Made by a program: the position numbers and the translations under genes | In this document: positions 46,378 through 59,500 of the stretch, piece after piece | Layout of the letters: each line of letters opens with the position of its first letter | Position numbering within the stretch: the first letter of the stretch is position 1 | The notes under the pieces: generated by a model | What the model saw: the letters and a program-made list of their open reading frames with translations, nothing else | Told to the model about the DNA's origin: nothing | The model's database searches: none | NCBI RefSeq assembly: GCF_020184175.1 | Contig: NC_065532.1 | Location: 39,246,287 to 39,310,286 of the forward strand | DNA: 64,000 nucleotides | Direction: 5' to 3' | Origin: Aphis gossypii | Lineage: Eukaryota > Arthropoda > Insecta > Hemiptera > Aphididae

Positions 46378-49300
46378 ATGAAATTTCGACCGAAAATCGC
46401 TATTATGTCGGCCGTGCACGATATCAGAAGAAATAAACATAACTCGGTGAGCCCGAGCATGCTGTCCGCGCAAGAGTACAGTGCGAGGGAATTCAACGAA
46501 TATCTGAACAAGTTAGTTTCGGTCGAAAGTTTAAGAACGTAGAAAAAAGCGTCTTTTTTTTATTTTTCATTGGTATGTTTAGTACCTGCAGCTGGTAAGC
46601 GAGTATGCGTGATCCACATCGGTATAGCACATCTCGATTATGGTTTCATTGGGCACTGATTAATTATACTATAATTATTGTGGAATTTTATTTGAACCCG
46701 TTTCGTATATTGTTATTTTATCAACGATTTAGGACCGGAGTTCATTACTACATTCGGTACGTGTTGACGTTTGCGTCAATCTTTGGAGTATTTCCGGTCA
46801 GCAGCATATACCGAAGAGATGTCTACAAATTGACGTTTCGCTGGTATTATCCGATTGCCATTTACTCGTTTCTCCTGCTCTGTGGATTTGCGTCCATTGA
46901 GTTATTCTCGTTGGACTACACCATAAGGAACTTGAACCAAGACAATCTGACCGCGAAAGGCACGAACTATATTCTATATACATTATAATCATTTATAATT
47001 TAGACTAAAGTTTATAAGTATAAATGGGCGCCTATTGGAGTAAACGTTAAGAACCACAAGTGTCATTGTAATGGTGACCAGAATTCATTAATATATTATT
47101 ATATTAGATGGTAGCGCTTAATTTTAATTTTCGTCCTCATAATCCACAATAATGCTATCTGTATTCAAAATTTATCTATATATGTATGTCAACATAACTC
47201 AGTTATATCTGAATCCCAAAACTAAAAAGTATAGGTACATATTGGCCAAGGTGGGAAATGCAGTGACCCATTATACTTGTAAGCTGTAGCTAGTTCTGAT
47301 AATAATATTTACGATTTTTCTCCAAAATTAACACCGTTGCCATAGGAGGGATAAAGAAAGCCACATCGGGAAGTATATTTTACGGAAATGCGTGTTGTGC
47401 ACTTTGGATGTTCATAAAATTAGCGAAGAAATGGCCTAAGCTGATGCAGGATTGGCGGACGGTAGAGGTTTCCATGCGGAGATTTGGAGCCCCAAGACTC
47501 GGGTGGAAATCCACTACTCTTGCTGTAGTATTATTAGTCTTCGCGTTCAGTAAGTATACTTTTATAATAATAATGTTAAAAAAATAGCGTCGCAATTATG
47601 TGTGTTGTTTCCGTTTTACAAAAATACAAACGATAGATACATTTTTAATACCTGACAACACACATAGTTATGGTGTCGTCTTAATATTTTCCTTCATCAT
47701 ATAGTACACACGCATAAAGGTACCTACTTAATTTTCCATAGTTGCACACTAGACACTAGCACACTGCACATACGTATATCATTACAGAAAAGGCCAAAAG
47801 GCGAATGGTTTTATTCTGAGAAAGTCAATTTATTATTTGATCACATTTTCCAATTAATTTATTAATTGTAAGTGTAATGTTAATAATATAAAAAATATAT
47901 TATAAGTATACATAGAATAATAATATTATGTATATTATATTGTACTTATGTCCTTAAAAATTGAAAAAAAAAACATAGTCAAATCAGTATTACATATACC
48001 TATCTATTATTTATCATCTAAATGATTATTACTATTATAAATGCTGCAAGCTTGCAATAAATCAAATCACTATAAAAATCACAATAAAATACAAAAATAG
48101 TAAAATTATAAGAGTGACTTTATGATTGATCTACCTATTTTAAAAGTGTCTACCTATACGTAGTTCTGCACTTTTTAGTATAGGACTTAGAACAAAAACA
48201 TCTAAGATTATATTATGTATATTATAGTATTAGTTTTAGAATAATACCTTTTTGTGAAGTATAATATTTATACACCAAACGTCCAAATTATATCATTATC
48301 ATTATTCATATTATATAAATTATGCAATTGTACATCAAAATGGCAATATTCATTATTTTCAGCTGAACACGGCTTACACAATTGGTTAAATACAAGGCCC
48401 GGTGGTAAAGATGACATTGCATCCATGTCGCTGATCGATAATGATGATAATGGCAGTCTTATACTTATAGATCAGTCCGTAAGTATAGATGTCAGATGAG
48501 TATACTTTAAAATATAATGTTGTATAATTACCTTCTTACATATTAGTATTACATTTAGTAAATAATTATACAACATTCTATTTTAAAGTATCCTTTAGTT
48601 TTTTAAATTTTAATATACGTATACCTATGTAACACCACACACTGCACATGTGTATTAATTAAAATCCATGCAGGAGGGTGTACGCAGTAGGAAATCAAAG
48701 TTAACTAGCTTTACTTAGGACTCCCATAATTAACACCCTACAAAAAAATATATATATATATATTTAAAATAAAGATATAAATAATTGCTAATTCTATTTA
48801 CAGAAAGTTATTAAATTAAAATACCTATGTCTAAATAGATTTATTTTGGTAGTCATTATTATTTTAATATAACGTTTATAAATTTACATGGTTTAGCCCG
48901 GCGGCCTTAGAAAGCCTACGGCCCAATAAGACTTTTCCCACCTGGCCTGCAATCCGCCTCTGCAGAGTATTATACATTATATTATGGGTATATATAGATA
49001 AGTTGAATATTTATCATTTAAAATGTATCAACCTAATTAATGGCAATGGGATTATTATTTTTGTATACACAGGCAACATTCAAAGGATATCTCGAAAGGT
49101 TTTCTCTAAAAACACATTGGTACCTGTACGACGATTACAATAGTTATAACCCGGTAAAAGGTTTCTTGGTTATGTGGTTGAGTCTGACCGCGACGTTCCT
49201 GTGGAATTTCACCGATCTCTTCATCATGTTAGTCAGTTCAGCATTGGCGGCCCAGTTTAAGAAACTAACAAAAGCCATGCATGCCGTCAGAGGTCAAGTG

Positions 49301-52300
49301 AGTGTATTATAAATGTTTATAAATAGGTACAAAATAATTTAAAAAAAAAAAAATGTTTTTGTTAAGCAGTATCTATATACAATATACATACGTATATAGT
49401 ACAAAAAAAAACAATTTAACTAATTATAACTTATACGATAAATATGTATACATGCTTAATGTACCTGGTTAATAATATCTTAAACAGCTATATTATGATC
49501 ACTATAGTGGATTCGGGATGTATAGTTGAGTGGTTTACTTGTTAGGAAGTTTATATTATATATAGTACAGTTATTACTTATTAGTTATTAGTTATATATA
49601 CCCTTAGAAAGATTATATATTAATATTTATACCTACTATTTGTATTTTATACCCATACAGGCAATAATACATAATACTAAGTAGGTATCTTAAACCAACA
49701 TTGGGATCTATATTATGATCTGGTATAGTGATATACACAATACACATAAAATGTTATGTTTGTTTGTATTACCTTTAACGGGCTATATATTGTATGTCAT
49801 TATGTCAATATAAGTGGTAAACTCGATTTCGCATCTAAAGTTTAAATAATTATTAATATCGATTTTTATATTTTTACCGATTGCGGTGTACAAAAGATGC
49901 TGACAATGTCACAGTGGCAGGAATATCGAGAGACTTACACGTCCTTAACTCATTTGGTCAAGAAAATCGACGATCACATCAACGTCATTGTGGCGTTGTC
50001 AATAGGCAGTAACATTTATTTCATTTGCGCTCAGCTCATTACTGAAATCGAGTAAGACTATTATGCATGTACAATAAAATAATAATATGTACTGCAGTGT
50101 TACCTATTTTTTAAGTATACTAGTTCAGATTTATGCTTATAAAATATAATACCTAACACACGAGTGAGGATTTATTAGGTATTTTGAAATTTTAAATAAG
50201 TTAGCTCCTCTACTGGATGATATTAATAAATAATAAAATAATAATGGGTATTTAGTTGCGAAAAATCTAATTTTTGATATTGTTGTAACATCTAGAATTT
50301 AGATAATATGTGTTACACGATAAAATTAAGATAATTTTGAACTTTTGACTCCTATAATCTTATTTGATGATAGAAGCATATAAGTATAATAATATCCTGG
50401 TATATTATGTAGTGAAACAGTAAATAGTTTTACAAAATCAAAATTTGACCCATTCGATTTTTACGATTTAATGTATGCGATTTTATTAATATTTTATTCA
50501 TAATCAAATTCAAATTTTAAAATTTTAATACTGACACATAAGAACTCATAAGTAGTCTTACGTAGGTATAGTTACGTTAATACTCACTCTATCGTCAAAT
50601 GTTAATATCATCAATATTCGTTATTTTTTGCGTAGTATTGAAATTTGAAATAATATTTTCTAACAGTTTCGAGCGAGAAAGAACCCAAAAAACTGCTACT
50701 CTATACAATAACGTAATTTATCACAATTCACGTATGCGGACATTCCATTTACAAAAATATAAATTAACGTTATTTTAAACAATAATAACAGATTTTTTTA
50801 ATTTATATAGATTTTGTACAAATAATACGATTAATGTTTTTTAATGGTCTTATACTTAGTTAGTTAAAGTACTGATTAGTCGAGTGTGATTTTTATCCGC
50901 CCAAACAAGTTTTAACGGAAAATAAAACTTGACCTGAAGTCACATATATTCTTCTGTTTTAGCATTTAATTGGGATGATTCGAACGAGCGTGATTAAAAC
51001 AATCACCGTGCGCGATTAACGCATAAAAAACAAAAATCATTAAAATTAAATTAATATAGGGCAATACATTGATTGTTATTTATTATTGTTACCAGTTCCA
51101 TCAAACACAGCTATTTCAGAACGCTGTTCTACATGTATTCGTTCATGTTTTTGGTGTTTCGGACCACGGCAGTCGTGATGCAAGCATCTGCTATAAACGA
51201 CGAGAGCAAAAAAATTGTACCGGAGATTTTCATGTGTCCGACACACAGTTACAGCATAGAAGTATGATTTTAAAACGTTCTTCGATATCAAAATTTAAAT
51301 TACAGTGAAAACTCATTATAACGAAACTCTTAACAAAAAAACTCCATTTATGTAGTAATGTTAATACCTACTAGGTATATCTACATAATAATGGTTGGTT
51401 TGCTTTATAACTCATTAATGGGTTCATTTTCTGGTTCTTTGTAAAGCAGTGTTTCCCAAAGGGTGTGCCCCGACAACTTTAACTTTTTTTATATTATAAC
51501 CTAATAACGATATTATTCGATAAGTAGATAATATTTATCCAAAGTGTGCCGAGACTTCCACTGCTGTAGAGTAATAGTCACTCTCAACAATGAAAAAATA
51601 TTTTATTACTTTATGTTTCATAATACAATTTACGTATTATCGTATTATGATTTGTAAAAGTAATCGGCATAAATGCCGAAATTTCCATGTACGATTATAT
51701 TCATTCATTATTTACTTTTATCGTCCTAAAAAAATATTGGTAGAGCAAACAAGTTTAAACAAAGATTTAAATAACAATACATAGGTTTAGTAGGTATACA
51801 AACATTTATACATAAAACATAAATAATTGAAATGTTGATATTTTAAACTCTCTCTATTACGAAAACTATGTAGTTATAACGAAAGAAATCTCTTGGTCCC
51901 TTCAAATTCCTATCAGGGTTGGGATTTTATAGCACTTAAAATTGCTTAAATATGCACTAAAAACATGCAAAAAAAGGAAATTTTACAGAAGAAATCAACA
52001 AAATAAGCTGATAACAAAAATTAGAACCAAATGCTTAATTCGAAATCATCGTAAATCGTAATAGTATATTATACCTATCATCTATATAATATTATCGCTG
52101 TAATTTTATAGCGTTGTATCAGCGGAATCGGCCTATTTACTTAATCTATACATTTACATTTTACAAGTTCATTCGATTGACAGAAATCTAAAACCACGTT
52201 CTGGTAAAATATAATTTCATAAAATAAAACCGATTTTGATTAAAAAAAAAAACAGGTAAAAGAGTAAAAAAGGCTCAAAAAGTCCAAAAAAGCACTAAAA

Positions 52301-53350
52301 ATTAAAAAATCACAAAATATGCAAAAAACAAAATCAAATTTTTAATTTGAGTTCTCTGTATCATGAAAAATACTTTTAGCTAACTCTGCTAATTTTTTAA
52401 GTATCTCATAAGAAATATGCAAATGATATAAAATTCCAACCCTGATAATAATAATTAAATACAATTTAACACTCACTATCTCATAATGATTTATAGTTAA
52501 TAATTAGGTATTTTTAAGTGTTATTTTATTCGGTAGGAAATAGGCTTAATTGGCAACTAAATACTTTATCATAAAAAAACAACTATAATTTTAAATTACA
52601 TTTTTTAATAATGCACAATTTTCTTGTATCTACAGAAAACAATTATACTTTAGATCTATATTGTATAACAGTATTTAAAGATAAAAATATTTCATACTCT
52701 AAAACAGTAGTTCTCAACCTTTTTTGATTTATGTCAACTTTCACCACTAGAATCAAATAATAAACAATCAGCTTTATATTTAAAAATTATTCTATTACTA
52801 GAAAAAAAAAAATACAATACAATACAATACAATACACAGAAAAAAAAATCAAAACGTTGATATTAATATGATTTTTTCCTTTGTTCGTTGATTTTTCATG
52901 TTACCCAATTGAGAACTACTGCTCTAAAAAGATAGTGTTAAATAAATGCTTAAATACATAAAACTATAGTCAATTATTTAACCAAATATTAACATTTATT
53001 TTATTGTTTACTTAAAAAATATTTAATATTAAAAAATTATGTACATACATATATTACATTATTTCTTTAGATAATACAATAAAAAAATACTTTAATTTAA
53101 ATAAAATATTTTATCATTTTATTTTTAAGACACAAAGATTTTTACAAGAAGTAACATCAGATTATGTTGCATTAACAGGATTAAAGATGTTTTCAATTAC
53201 AAGAAACTTTCTCTTGGGGGTAAGTTAAAGTATAGAAAACTGGGAAAATTATGAGTTTATCACAAATAAAATTTTCAATTTTCTTTGCAGGTTGCTGGAG
53301 CCGTTTTAACATATGAAATTGTGTTAATACAACTACAGAACACAAATTAA
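46378..53350 (+). CDS. Sugar-type gustatory receptor (Gr5a/Gr64 family)
   Basis: Nine coding exons with agreeing phases give 458 residues: 46378-46511, 46733-46959, 47346-47549, 48363-48478, 49073-49297, 49897-50051, 51096-51261, 53130-53219 and 53291-53350. Insect gustatory receptors are seven-helix ligand-gated channels; this subfamily senses sugars. Evidence is TFASIFGVFPVSSIYRR after the first exon, SGSIFYGNACCALWMF, the loop KKWPKLMQDWRTVE, WNFTDLFIMLVSSALAAQF, SNIYFICAQL, and the C-terminal TYEIVLIQ, which fits the TYhhhhhQ family signature. The start ATG at 46378 follows an out-of-frame ATG. Using the ATG at 46605 instead would read through an intron. Intron 2 seems to use a GC donor (AAAG/GCACGA). 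Exon 3 has tandem acceptors (TAGGAG), and exon 6 could alternatively start after CACAG. An AATAAA lies about 50 nt past the stop. Confidence 0.88.
48900..48961. mobile_element. DNA-transposon remnant in receptor intron 4
   Basis: A GC-rich patch ends CAATCCGCCTCTG, the reverse complement of a CAGAGGCGGATTG-type terminus. No opposite end or target duplication was found, so it is probably a truncated copy. Confidence 0.4.
51447..51563. mobile_element. Degenerate hAT-like MITE in receptor intron 7
   Basis: Begins CAGTGTTTCCCAAAGGGTGTG and ends CCACTG. The inverted match is short (CAGTG/CACTG), and the putative flanks TTGTAAAG and CTGTAGAG agree at 6 of 8. The segment CCAAAGTGTGCCG near the right end repeats the left one in direct orientation. 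Confidence 0.4.
51914..52444. mobile_element. 531-bp element with 18-bp inverted termini in receptor intron 7
   Basis: The left end CAGGGTTGGGATTTTATA and the right end TATAAAATTCCAACCCTG are inverted repeats with one mismatch. The expected 8-bp flanks (ATTCCTAT, ATAATAAT) do not match, so the target duplication is lost or the copy is rearranged. The interior is rich in short A tracts and has no ORF. Confidence 0.7.
52705..52921. mobile_element. 217-bp hAT-type MITE in receptor intron 7
   Basis: The termini CAGTAGTTCTCAACC and AATTGAGAACTACTG are imperfect inverted repeats. The flanks are a perfect 8-bp duplication, CTCTAAAA (52697-52704 and 52922-52929). Inside is a short AATAC pentamer array near 52811-52835. 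The ends resemble those of the element at 33809-33973, so they may belong to one family. Confidence 0.85.
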
Positions 53351-53401
53351 GATCAGAACCTTTGTCAGATAATTAATTATGTTACCTTTTAAAAATGTAT
53401 C

Positions 53402-53407
53402 AATAAA
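53402..53407 (+). promoter_or_regulatory. Poly(A) signal of the gustatory receptor
   Basis: AATAAA lies about 50 nt after the stop codon. The stop codon of the convergent PHF20-like gene is only about 100 bp further on, so the two 3' ends probably abut or overlap. Confidence 0.65.
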
Positions 53408-53508
53408 CAATATGTTATGTATGATACTTATAGGATTTATATAGAATTTCAAAAACAACATTAATGTGGTGTATGACTAACTAAATCCATTAAGATGACA
53501 AGTTTTTT

Positions 53509-56500
53509 TTAAATAGTTTCCTCTTCTTTTTCTTTGTTGTTGGTATCGTTATTATTATTGTTTTCAAATGCCATATGATGTTGGATTGATTTCATATCTC
53601 GTAACAATAAATTAACGTAATTTGTCAAAGCTTCATTATCTACACAGCCACCAACTTGATCTTCGAGTCCTATATAATAATAATGAACAATTAAACTCCA
53701 ATAATTTACATAATGAGTGAATTTAAATTAAGAAAACCTACCACTAGTTTTTGCTTCAAATAAATTGATTCTGGCTTCTAAATTGTCTAAACCATCCTCA
53801 ATTTCTTCGAGTAAATTTTTTCTACAATCAGAAGTGCTGATAGGTTTTTCAGGTATTGGACCAGAAAGCACTGAAAAATCATAGATTAAACATTTAATAT
53901 GAAATACATCTTCAAAAAAACTTAAACATAAAAATAGTATTTAATGAATTTACATTCTTCGAGCTTATCTTGAATAGGTTCTTCATTTCTGTTTGAACCT
54001 TGTTCAGACCATAAATAAAGTTTAGGATGATCAGGGGTTTGACTGTAAAAAAAAAGTAAAATTTATCATATTGTTGTCAACTATAAGTATGGGTTTTTTT
54101 TACCCATATCATTCAAATAATGTAAAATATTGCTTAAAAAATGTTGTAAAAGTAACATACCCATAAATTGTAGTTTTAACTCGTAAACTGTGCAAATAAT
54201 TACTGTGTTCTATCACTTCAGCACATAACTGATGAGACTGTTTTAAAATAGCTTCATCTTTTTTTCGTCGCTCATCTTTATGCTGCAAGACACTGAAAAT
54301 CATACATAAACTTAGCTAGTTGATACATATAAAATGTATACATTAAATTATGTTTAGTACAACAAACCTGGCTAATATTCCTTCTTTGATCCAATCGTGT
54401 GAATAGTCATATTGTTTTGATCGTCTTTTCTTTAAAGGATTTAAACAACTATTACAATGATAATTTTCAGGAACTTGATCTTCAGAATCAATTTTGTTAC
54501 AATATCCATGTTGCCAGCACAAACAAATATCACACTAGAACATAAGTAAAATCGAGATATTACACTAAGTATGATGTAAACTGTTGATAAGCTTTAAGTA
54601 TGAATAAAATATACTTAAGTAATTTTATGCACAAATGTAAATTAAAAGATCTAAATAAAGTAAGTTATAATATTAAACAATATCAAAATAAAATAAAAAA
54701 TAAAATTATATTGTTTTATACGTACTTGAATCATTAAACCATCTTCTTGATTTGAAGCACATGAACAATTGATCACCTCTTCTTTTGGCAGAGTTTCAAT
54801 ATCAGATTTATTTTTTTTAATTTTAAAATGCCGATCTGAGACTCCTATACTTATATCAAAACTATCTGCAATCAAATAACAATCAAAATATAAAACATTT
54901 TAATATATATAAATATATCCAGGGCATGACGTTTGATTTTTACCTTTAGTTTCATTTTCAAAATCATCAATTAATGTTATATTTCTAATAGCTTCTTTTA
55001 TTTCAGCATATTGTTGTTTATTTGGTGTCTCAGTTGTTATTGAGCTGAATGATTCTACTACACCAGAAATTCCAGAATCCCTAGAAATTCAATGAAATAT
55101 ATGTACTTATAAGCAAATCTATTATTTTGTAATTGACATTACTTAGCATTGTAAGGTTGAGTTGTATTGTTTGGTTGGTCAATAGACGTAAATGATGTGT
55201 TATAATTTTCAGAATTAAGAGAGGTATTACTATTGATTTCTTGTCTGTAAAATATTTTTTTATCATATTAAATTTATGCTAAATCTTGATAAGATAATTT
55301 TTTATTACCATAAACCATAATAATATTATACACAAATAAGTACTAACTCAGTCAATTTTAATGATGATGGAATTGCAGTTGGCGAAGGTGCTTCGTAAGA
55401 TGTATTTCCACAGCCTCTTTTAGCTTCTATTTGAGATATTCTATGAAGAAAATATGATGGAGATAATTCATCAACATTTTCACCTTCGATTCTTGCTGTA
55501 GCGAGATCTGTTACATTTGGTGTTGACACCAATAATTCAGTATATTCAGCATGATAGTGTTTAATGTGCATCTAAAATAAAAATGATATATTAGTACAAG
55601 TTTCATAAACTGTAGAGAACTAGAGAAATTCTAAGACATTAACCATTAATAAATTTTCTTTACGAAACAGTTTTCGACATTCTTGCTTTGGACACCTATA
55701 TCCTTGTTCGTTAGAAGCATCCATTCTAACTGAAAAAGTATGAATACTAATGAGTATTTTTTGTATCTTCTTTGATAATTTTAGAAATAAAAATTAATTT
55801 TTTCTTAGAAAAACATAACATCATAGAATATTTCGTACTTTTTTGAAGTAGAGAACTGTTGGCTAATTCTTGGAATAAAGGCGAACAACTTTGTTGTGTT
55901 GAATTTTCTTGCAGAGTACTGTCGGGAATAGATAGTTTAGTTTTTTTTAAAGGCGGTGATGTTTCTTTATCATCTGAGTAACTTAATGTGCTGCTGTTCT
56001 CTGGCAATGTATTAACTTTTCTGCTTTAAAGTAAAAAATATATATTGAATAAAATAGGGAACAAAAATAAATTATATTTACATACTTACTTAACATTATT
56101 TGGATTTAATTTAATTACTAATTTTTTTTTTTTACTATCACTTTTTTTTGATTTTGATCTTTTTTTTTCAGACCGTCTTTTTTGACCAAAATAAGATTTT
56201 TTCTCTAAAACAAAAAAGAAATTGAGTAACGAATTACAAATTAATTACTTACGCTAAGCACCATCCTTACTTTTTTTTTTTTGTTTAATATCATTACGAG
56301 AAATAGATTTTGTTGGTGAACATATTTCTGCCTCTGCTTCAATATCTTCCAGTAGTTCTTCAAAATTTTCAGATCTCAATAAATTAGTTTCTATCAAAGG
56401 CTTTGAGGTTTTTGAAGAATGAATACTTTCTACAATATTTATTTAAAAAAAGGTATATACATTATACATGAAATATTGTTTAATTAAAATTATTTATTTA

Positions 56501-59500
56501 ATTACCTAGTAAATCTTCCATTTCTGAATTCTCTACAATCTGTGAATGTTTGAATGATGTGCTGGTAGGATGTTTTTCATTACTCTAAAAACATGATATT
56601 ATTGAATTAAATAATAATATTAATCAATGAAAGAATAAAATAACAAATTCAAGTTAAATTTAATTATACTATAACAGGTTTAATCACAAATTTTTTTATA
56701 TAAATTTTATATTTTAATATTCATAAATCAATAAGCACTGTAAAATGACAACATTTAAAATAACAAGGAAACAAATCGTTAAAATGATTACAACTTTCCT
56801 TAATCTTATTGTTAGTTGCCATCTTAGCATGAACTTAACAAATAAATAAAAAGAGAAAATAAATAATACTTACAGGAGTGCCACTCAATGAAACTTGTTT
56901 TGACTCACGATCTGATGATTTCTTAGTATCTTTTATTTTTTGTTCTTTATTTTTAGAATCTACAAATAAAAATGAAATAATTATTTTAATTAAAATTTCA
57001 AACGTATATAATTAATAAATAGACATTTTAGATTAACAATATTGAAATTATAAAAAATAAAAACAACAGTAAAATAGTACAGATTAAATAATTGGTGGAA
57101 AAAAAAAAGAAAATGGTCATTAACTATAATTTTATTGTGCAATTAATAAACTGCAAATTTAATCAAACTCTAAAGATTGAAAATTGTAGAAAAATTCAGT
57201 ATTGAATATACATAATATATATTAACAGCAATAAATAATATTAATATTAATAATATGTAATATATATATTGACAGCAATTAGATTAAAATTATTTTATTA
57301 TTAAATAATTTATATTTTATAATTTAGTATGCCAATAATTTTCAAAAATATGTATTGATAAATATAATGTTTTCTTTTTGTTCTTCTCATACCTAAACAA
57401 ACTTATTACAATGTACATATAATATAATTGAATAAGATCAGAATAATCAGAATTATAAAAAAATAAATTGATACAGTTTATTAGAAAAACTTGCTTTAGT
57501 AGTATTAAGATGGAGGTCACTGACCTACCTCTTTATTAATAGTCTATTAATAGTGAGATGAATACTGAAATTAAACTGTTATAAATTATTTGAACTTAAA
57601 GGCTTGGCTAGCATTCAGTTATGGCAACTATTGTGAATAATGTAATTCAATTTTAGATTTAAGGGTCAATATCAAATTACCTGTTGTAACAGAATTTGAT
57701 GAATAGCTAATACTAACTTAACAAATGATAACTAATAAAATATCACAATAGTATAAAATAGAAATTGTATTATAAACAAATAAATAAAAGATAATATATT
57801 TAATTTGAAGATGTTTCTGTAACCTACATAAGTTATGAAATTTGATAGTATGTTGATTAGTAATATAGTACAAAAGTGGGGAAATAATTATAGATCTTGT
57901 TATTTGTTATTTTTTCCTTATAAGTAATTTTTTTTCTTGATAGATAACTTATTGCTTTTACTTTGCCATTCCTAAAGTGAAAGGTATATGATAGTTTTAT
58001 CAAACACAAGATTGAATAATATATTTTAATAAATTTAATACTATATTTTTTATTTTATTTACAAAATCATAAAATAAATTTAGGGAAGCAAGTATAAAGG
58101 TTCTATTTCTATTCTATTTCATACTCTCTCAGATTCTATAAATTCTTTGTATGTATAACTTTTAAGGTAATACAAATAATTGCATCTGAATAACTTCATA
58201 TTTAATTAAGAGGTTTTTCATTGGTTAAAAGCAGTTAGAATATACATAATTAAATTTAAAAAAATGTCTCTCTTTTTAAACTCATTTTTTATCTGTGTAT
58301 GTGCAGTGATTTGGTATTATAGTGTTTTTGTTTCACCATTTGTACTAGAATTAGACTTCAATAATTTATGCTAACATTTTCAACTAGAAAAATAATTATA
58401 TTGAATCAACTAATTTTTTTTTTTATTATTATTATTGTTTATTAACAATTTTACTTTATTATTAATTTTCATAATTTAAAATTTGGATTTTATTATTTAT
58501 ATATTAAAATAATATTATAAGATCTATTAATACGAATTAAAATTTTTTATGAATTAATTTGTTTACCAAGTGAGTAAGTTTTATAATCTTTTACAGTTTT
58601 AAAATATGTAATCTTACTTAACATTTTTAAATTTAAAACAATCTAATATACTAATATATTTATACTTGGATATTAGATTACGTAGATATTGTTTGTCTTG
58701 TTAGGATAGCAAAATGAAAATTACGAAATACCTAGAATGTTTTTTGTGCATTTGATTCATATATATATATATGTACATATGTATGTGTGTGTGTATTAGC
58801 TATTAAATTTTAATCTATAAAACATTGAGCTTGGATTTTTGCGGAATCTATATTTTTGATAAAAACATAACCTATACATTTTTTAAGCTAATTGAAATGA
58901 TTCTTAAAACAATTTCAAGCAGTATAATAACATTAAACAACTTCATGTCTTACCTTGGGTTTTTTTCGTCAAAAAATCATCTTTTTTAAATTTAACTTTA
59001 AATATACTGGATGATCGTGCAGTTGTAGTAGATTTTTTTGATATTTCTTTTTCAGAGGATGGAGCATTAACAATTATTGATTTTATGTCAGGTAAAATAT
59101 TTTCAGAATGACTAAAATGTAAAATTTTAAATTAATATAACAATAGTTAAATAAAAGTATAATAATTTATTCATACGTTGGAATTTTTGTTGATTCATCA
59201 TTCTTAGATTTAATTCTATGACTGTCTTTATTAATCCATTCATTTGCTCCATTGCCATCTTTGTATGTTATAAATATTTCATCACCATCATCTTCTTCTA
59301 CAAAAGCCAATGTCCTAGAATAAAGAAAATATTTTCAATTTTAGTTTTTTAATTAATTATTAATACATATTTTTTATGCACTCACTACCTACCTATATTT
59401 TAAAATTAATAAGTATAAAATGTGATACTAACATAATAACACAATATTTTATTAAATAACACAGTATAATTAAAATAAAATATAACAACAAAAACAGTAA

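Noticed and set aside
46266..46511. Minus-strand ORF of 81 codons
   Set aside because: It overlaps the plus-strand first exon of the gustatory receptor, which has a proper ATG, donor and matching phase; the minus frame resembles nothing.
46605..46732. ATG at 46605 as the receptor start
   Set aside because: The codons before 46733 look like intron with a pyrimidine-rich acceptor, and the upstream exon 46378-46511 joins in phase.
52811..52837. AATAC tandem array as a CRISPR-like or satellite repeat
   Set aside because: Only about five pentamer units inside a MITE; an ordinary microsatellite.
55747..56007. Minus-strand ORF as a stand-alone small gene
   Set aside because: It is exon 8 of the PHF20-like gene; the tail after 55839 is intron read-through.
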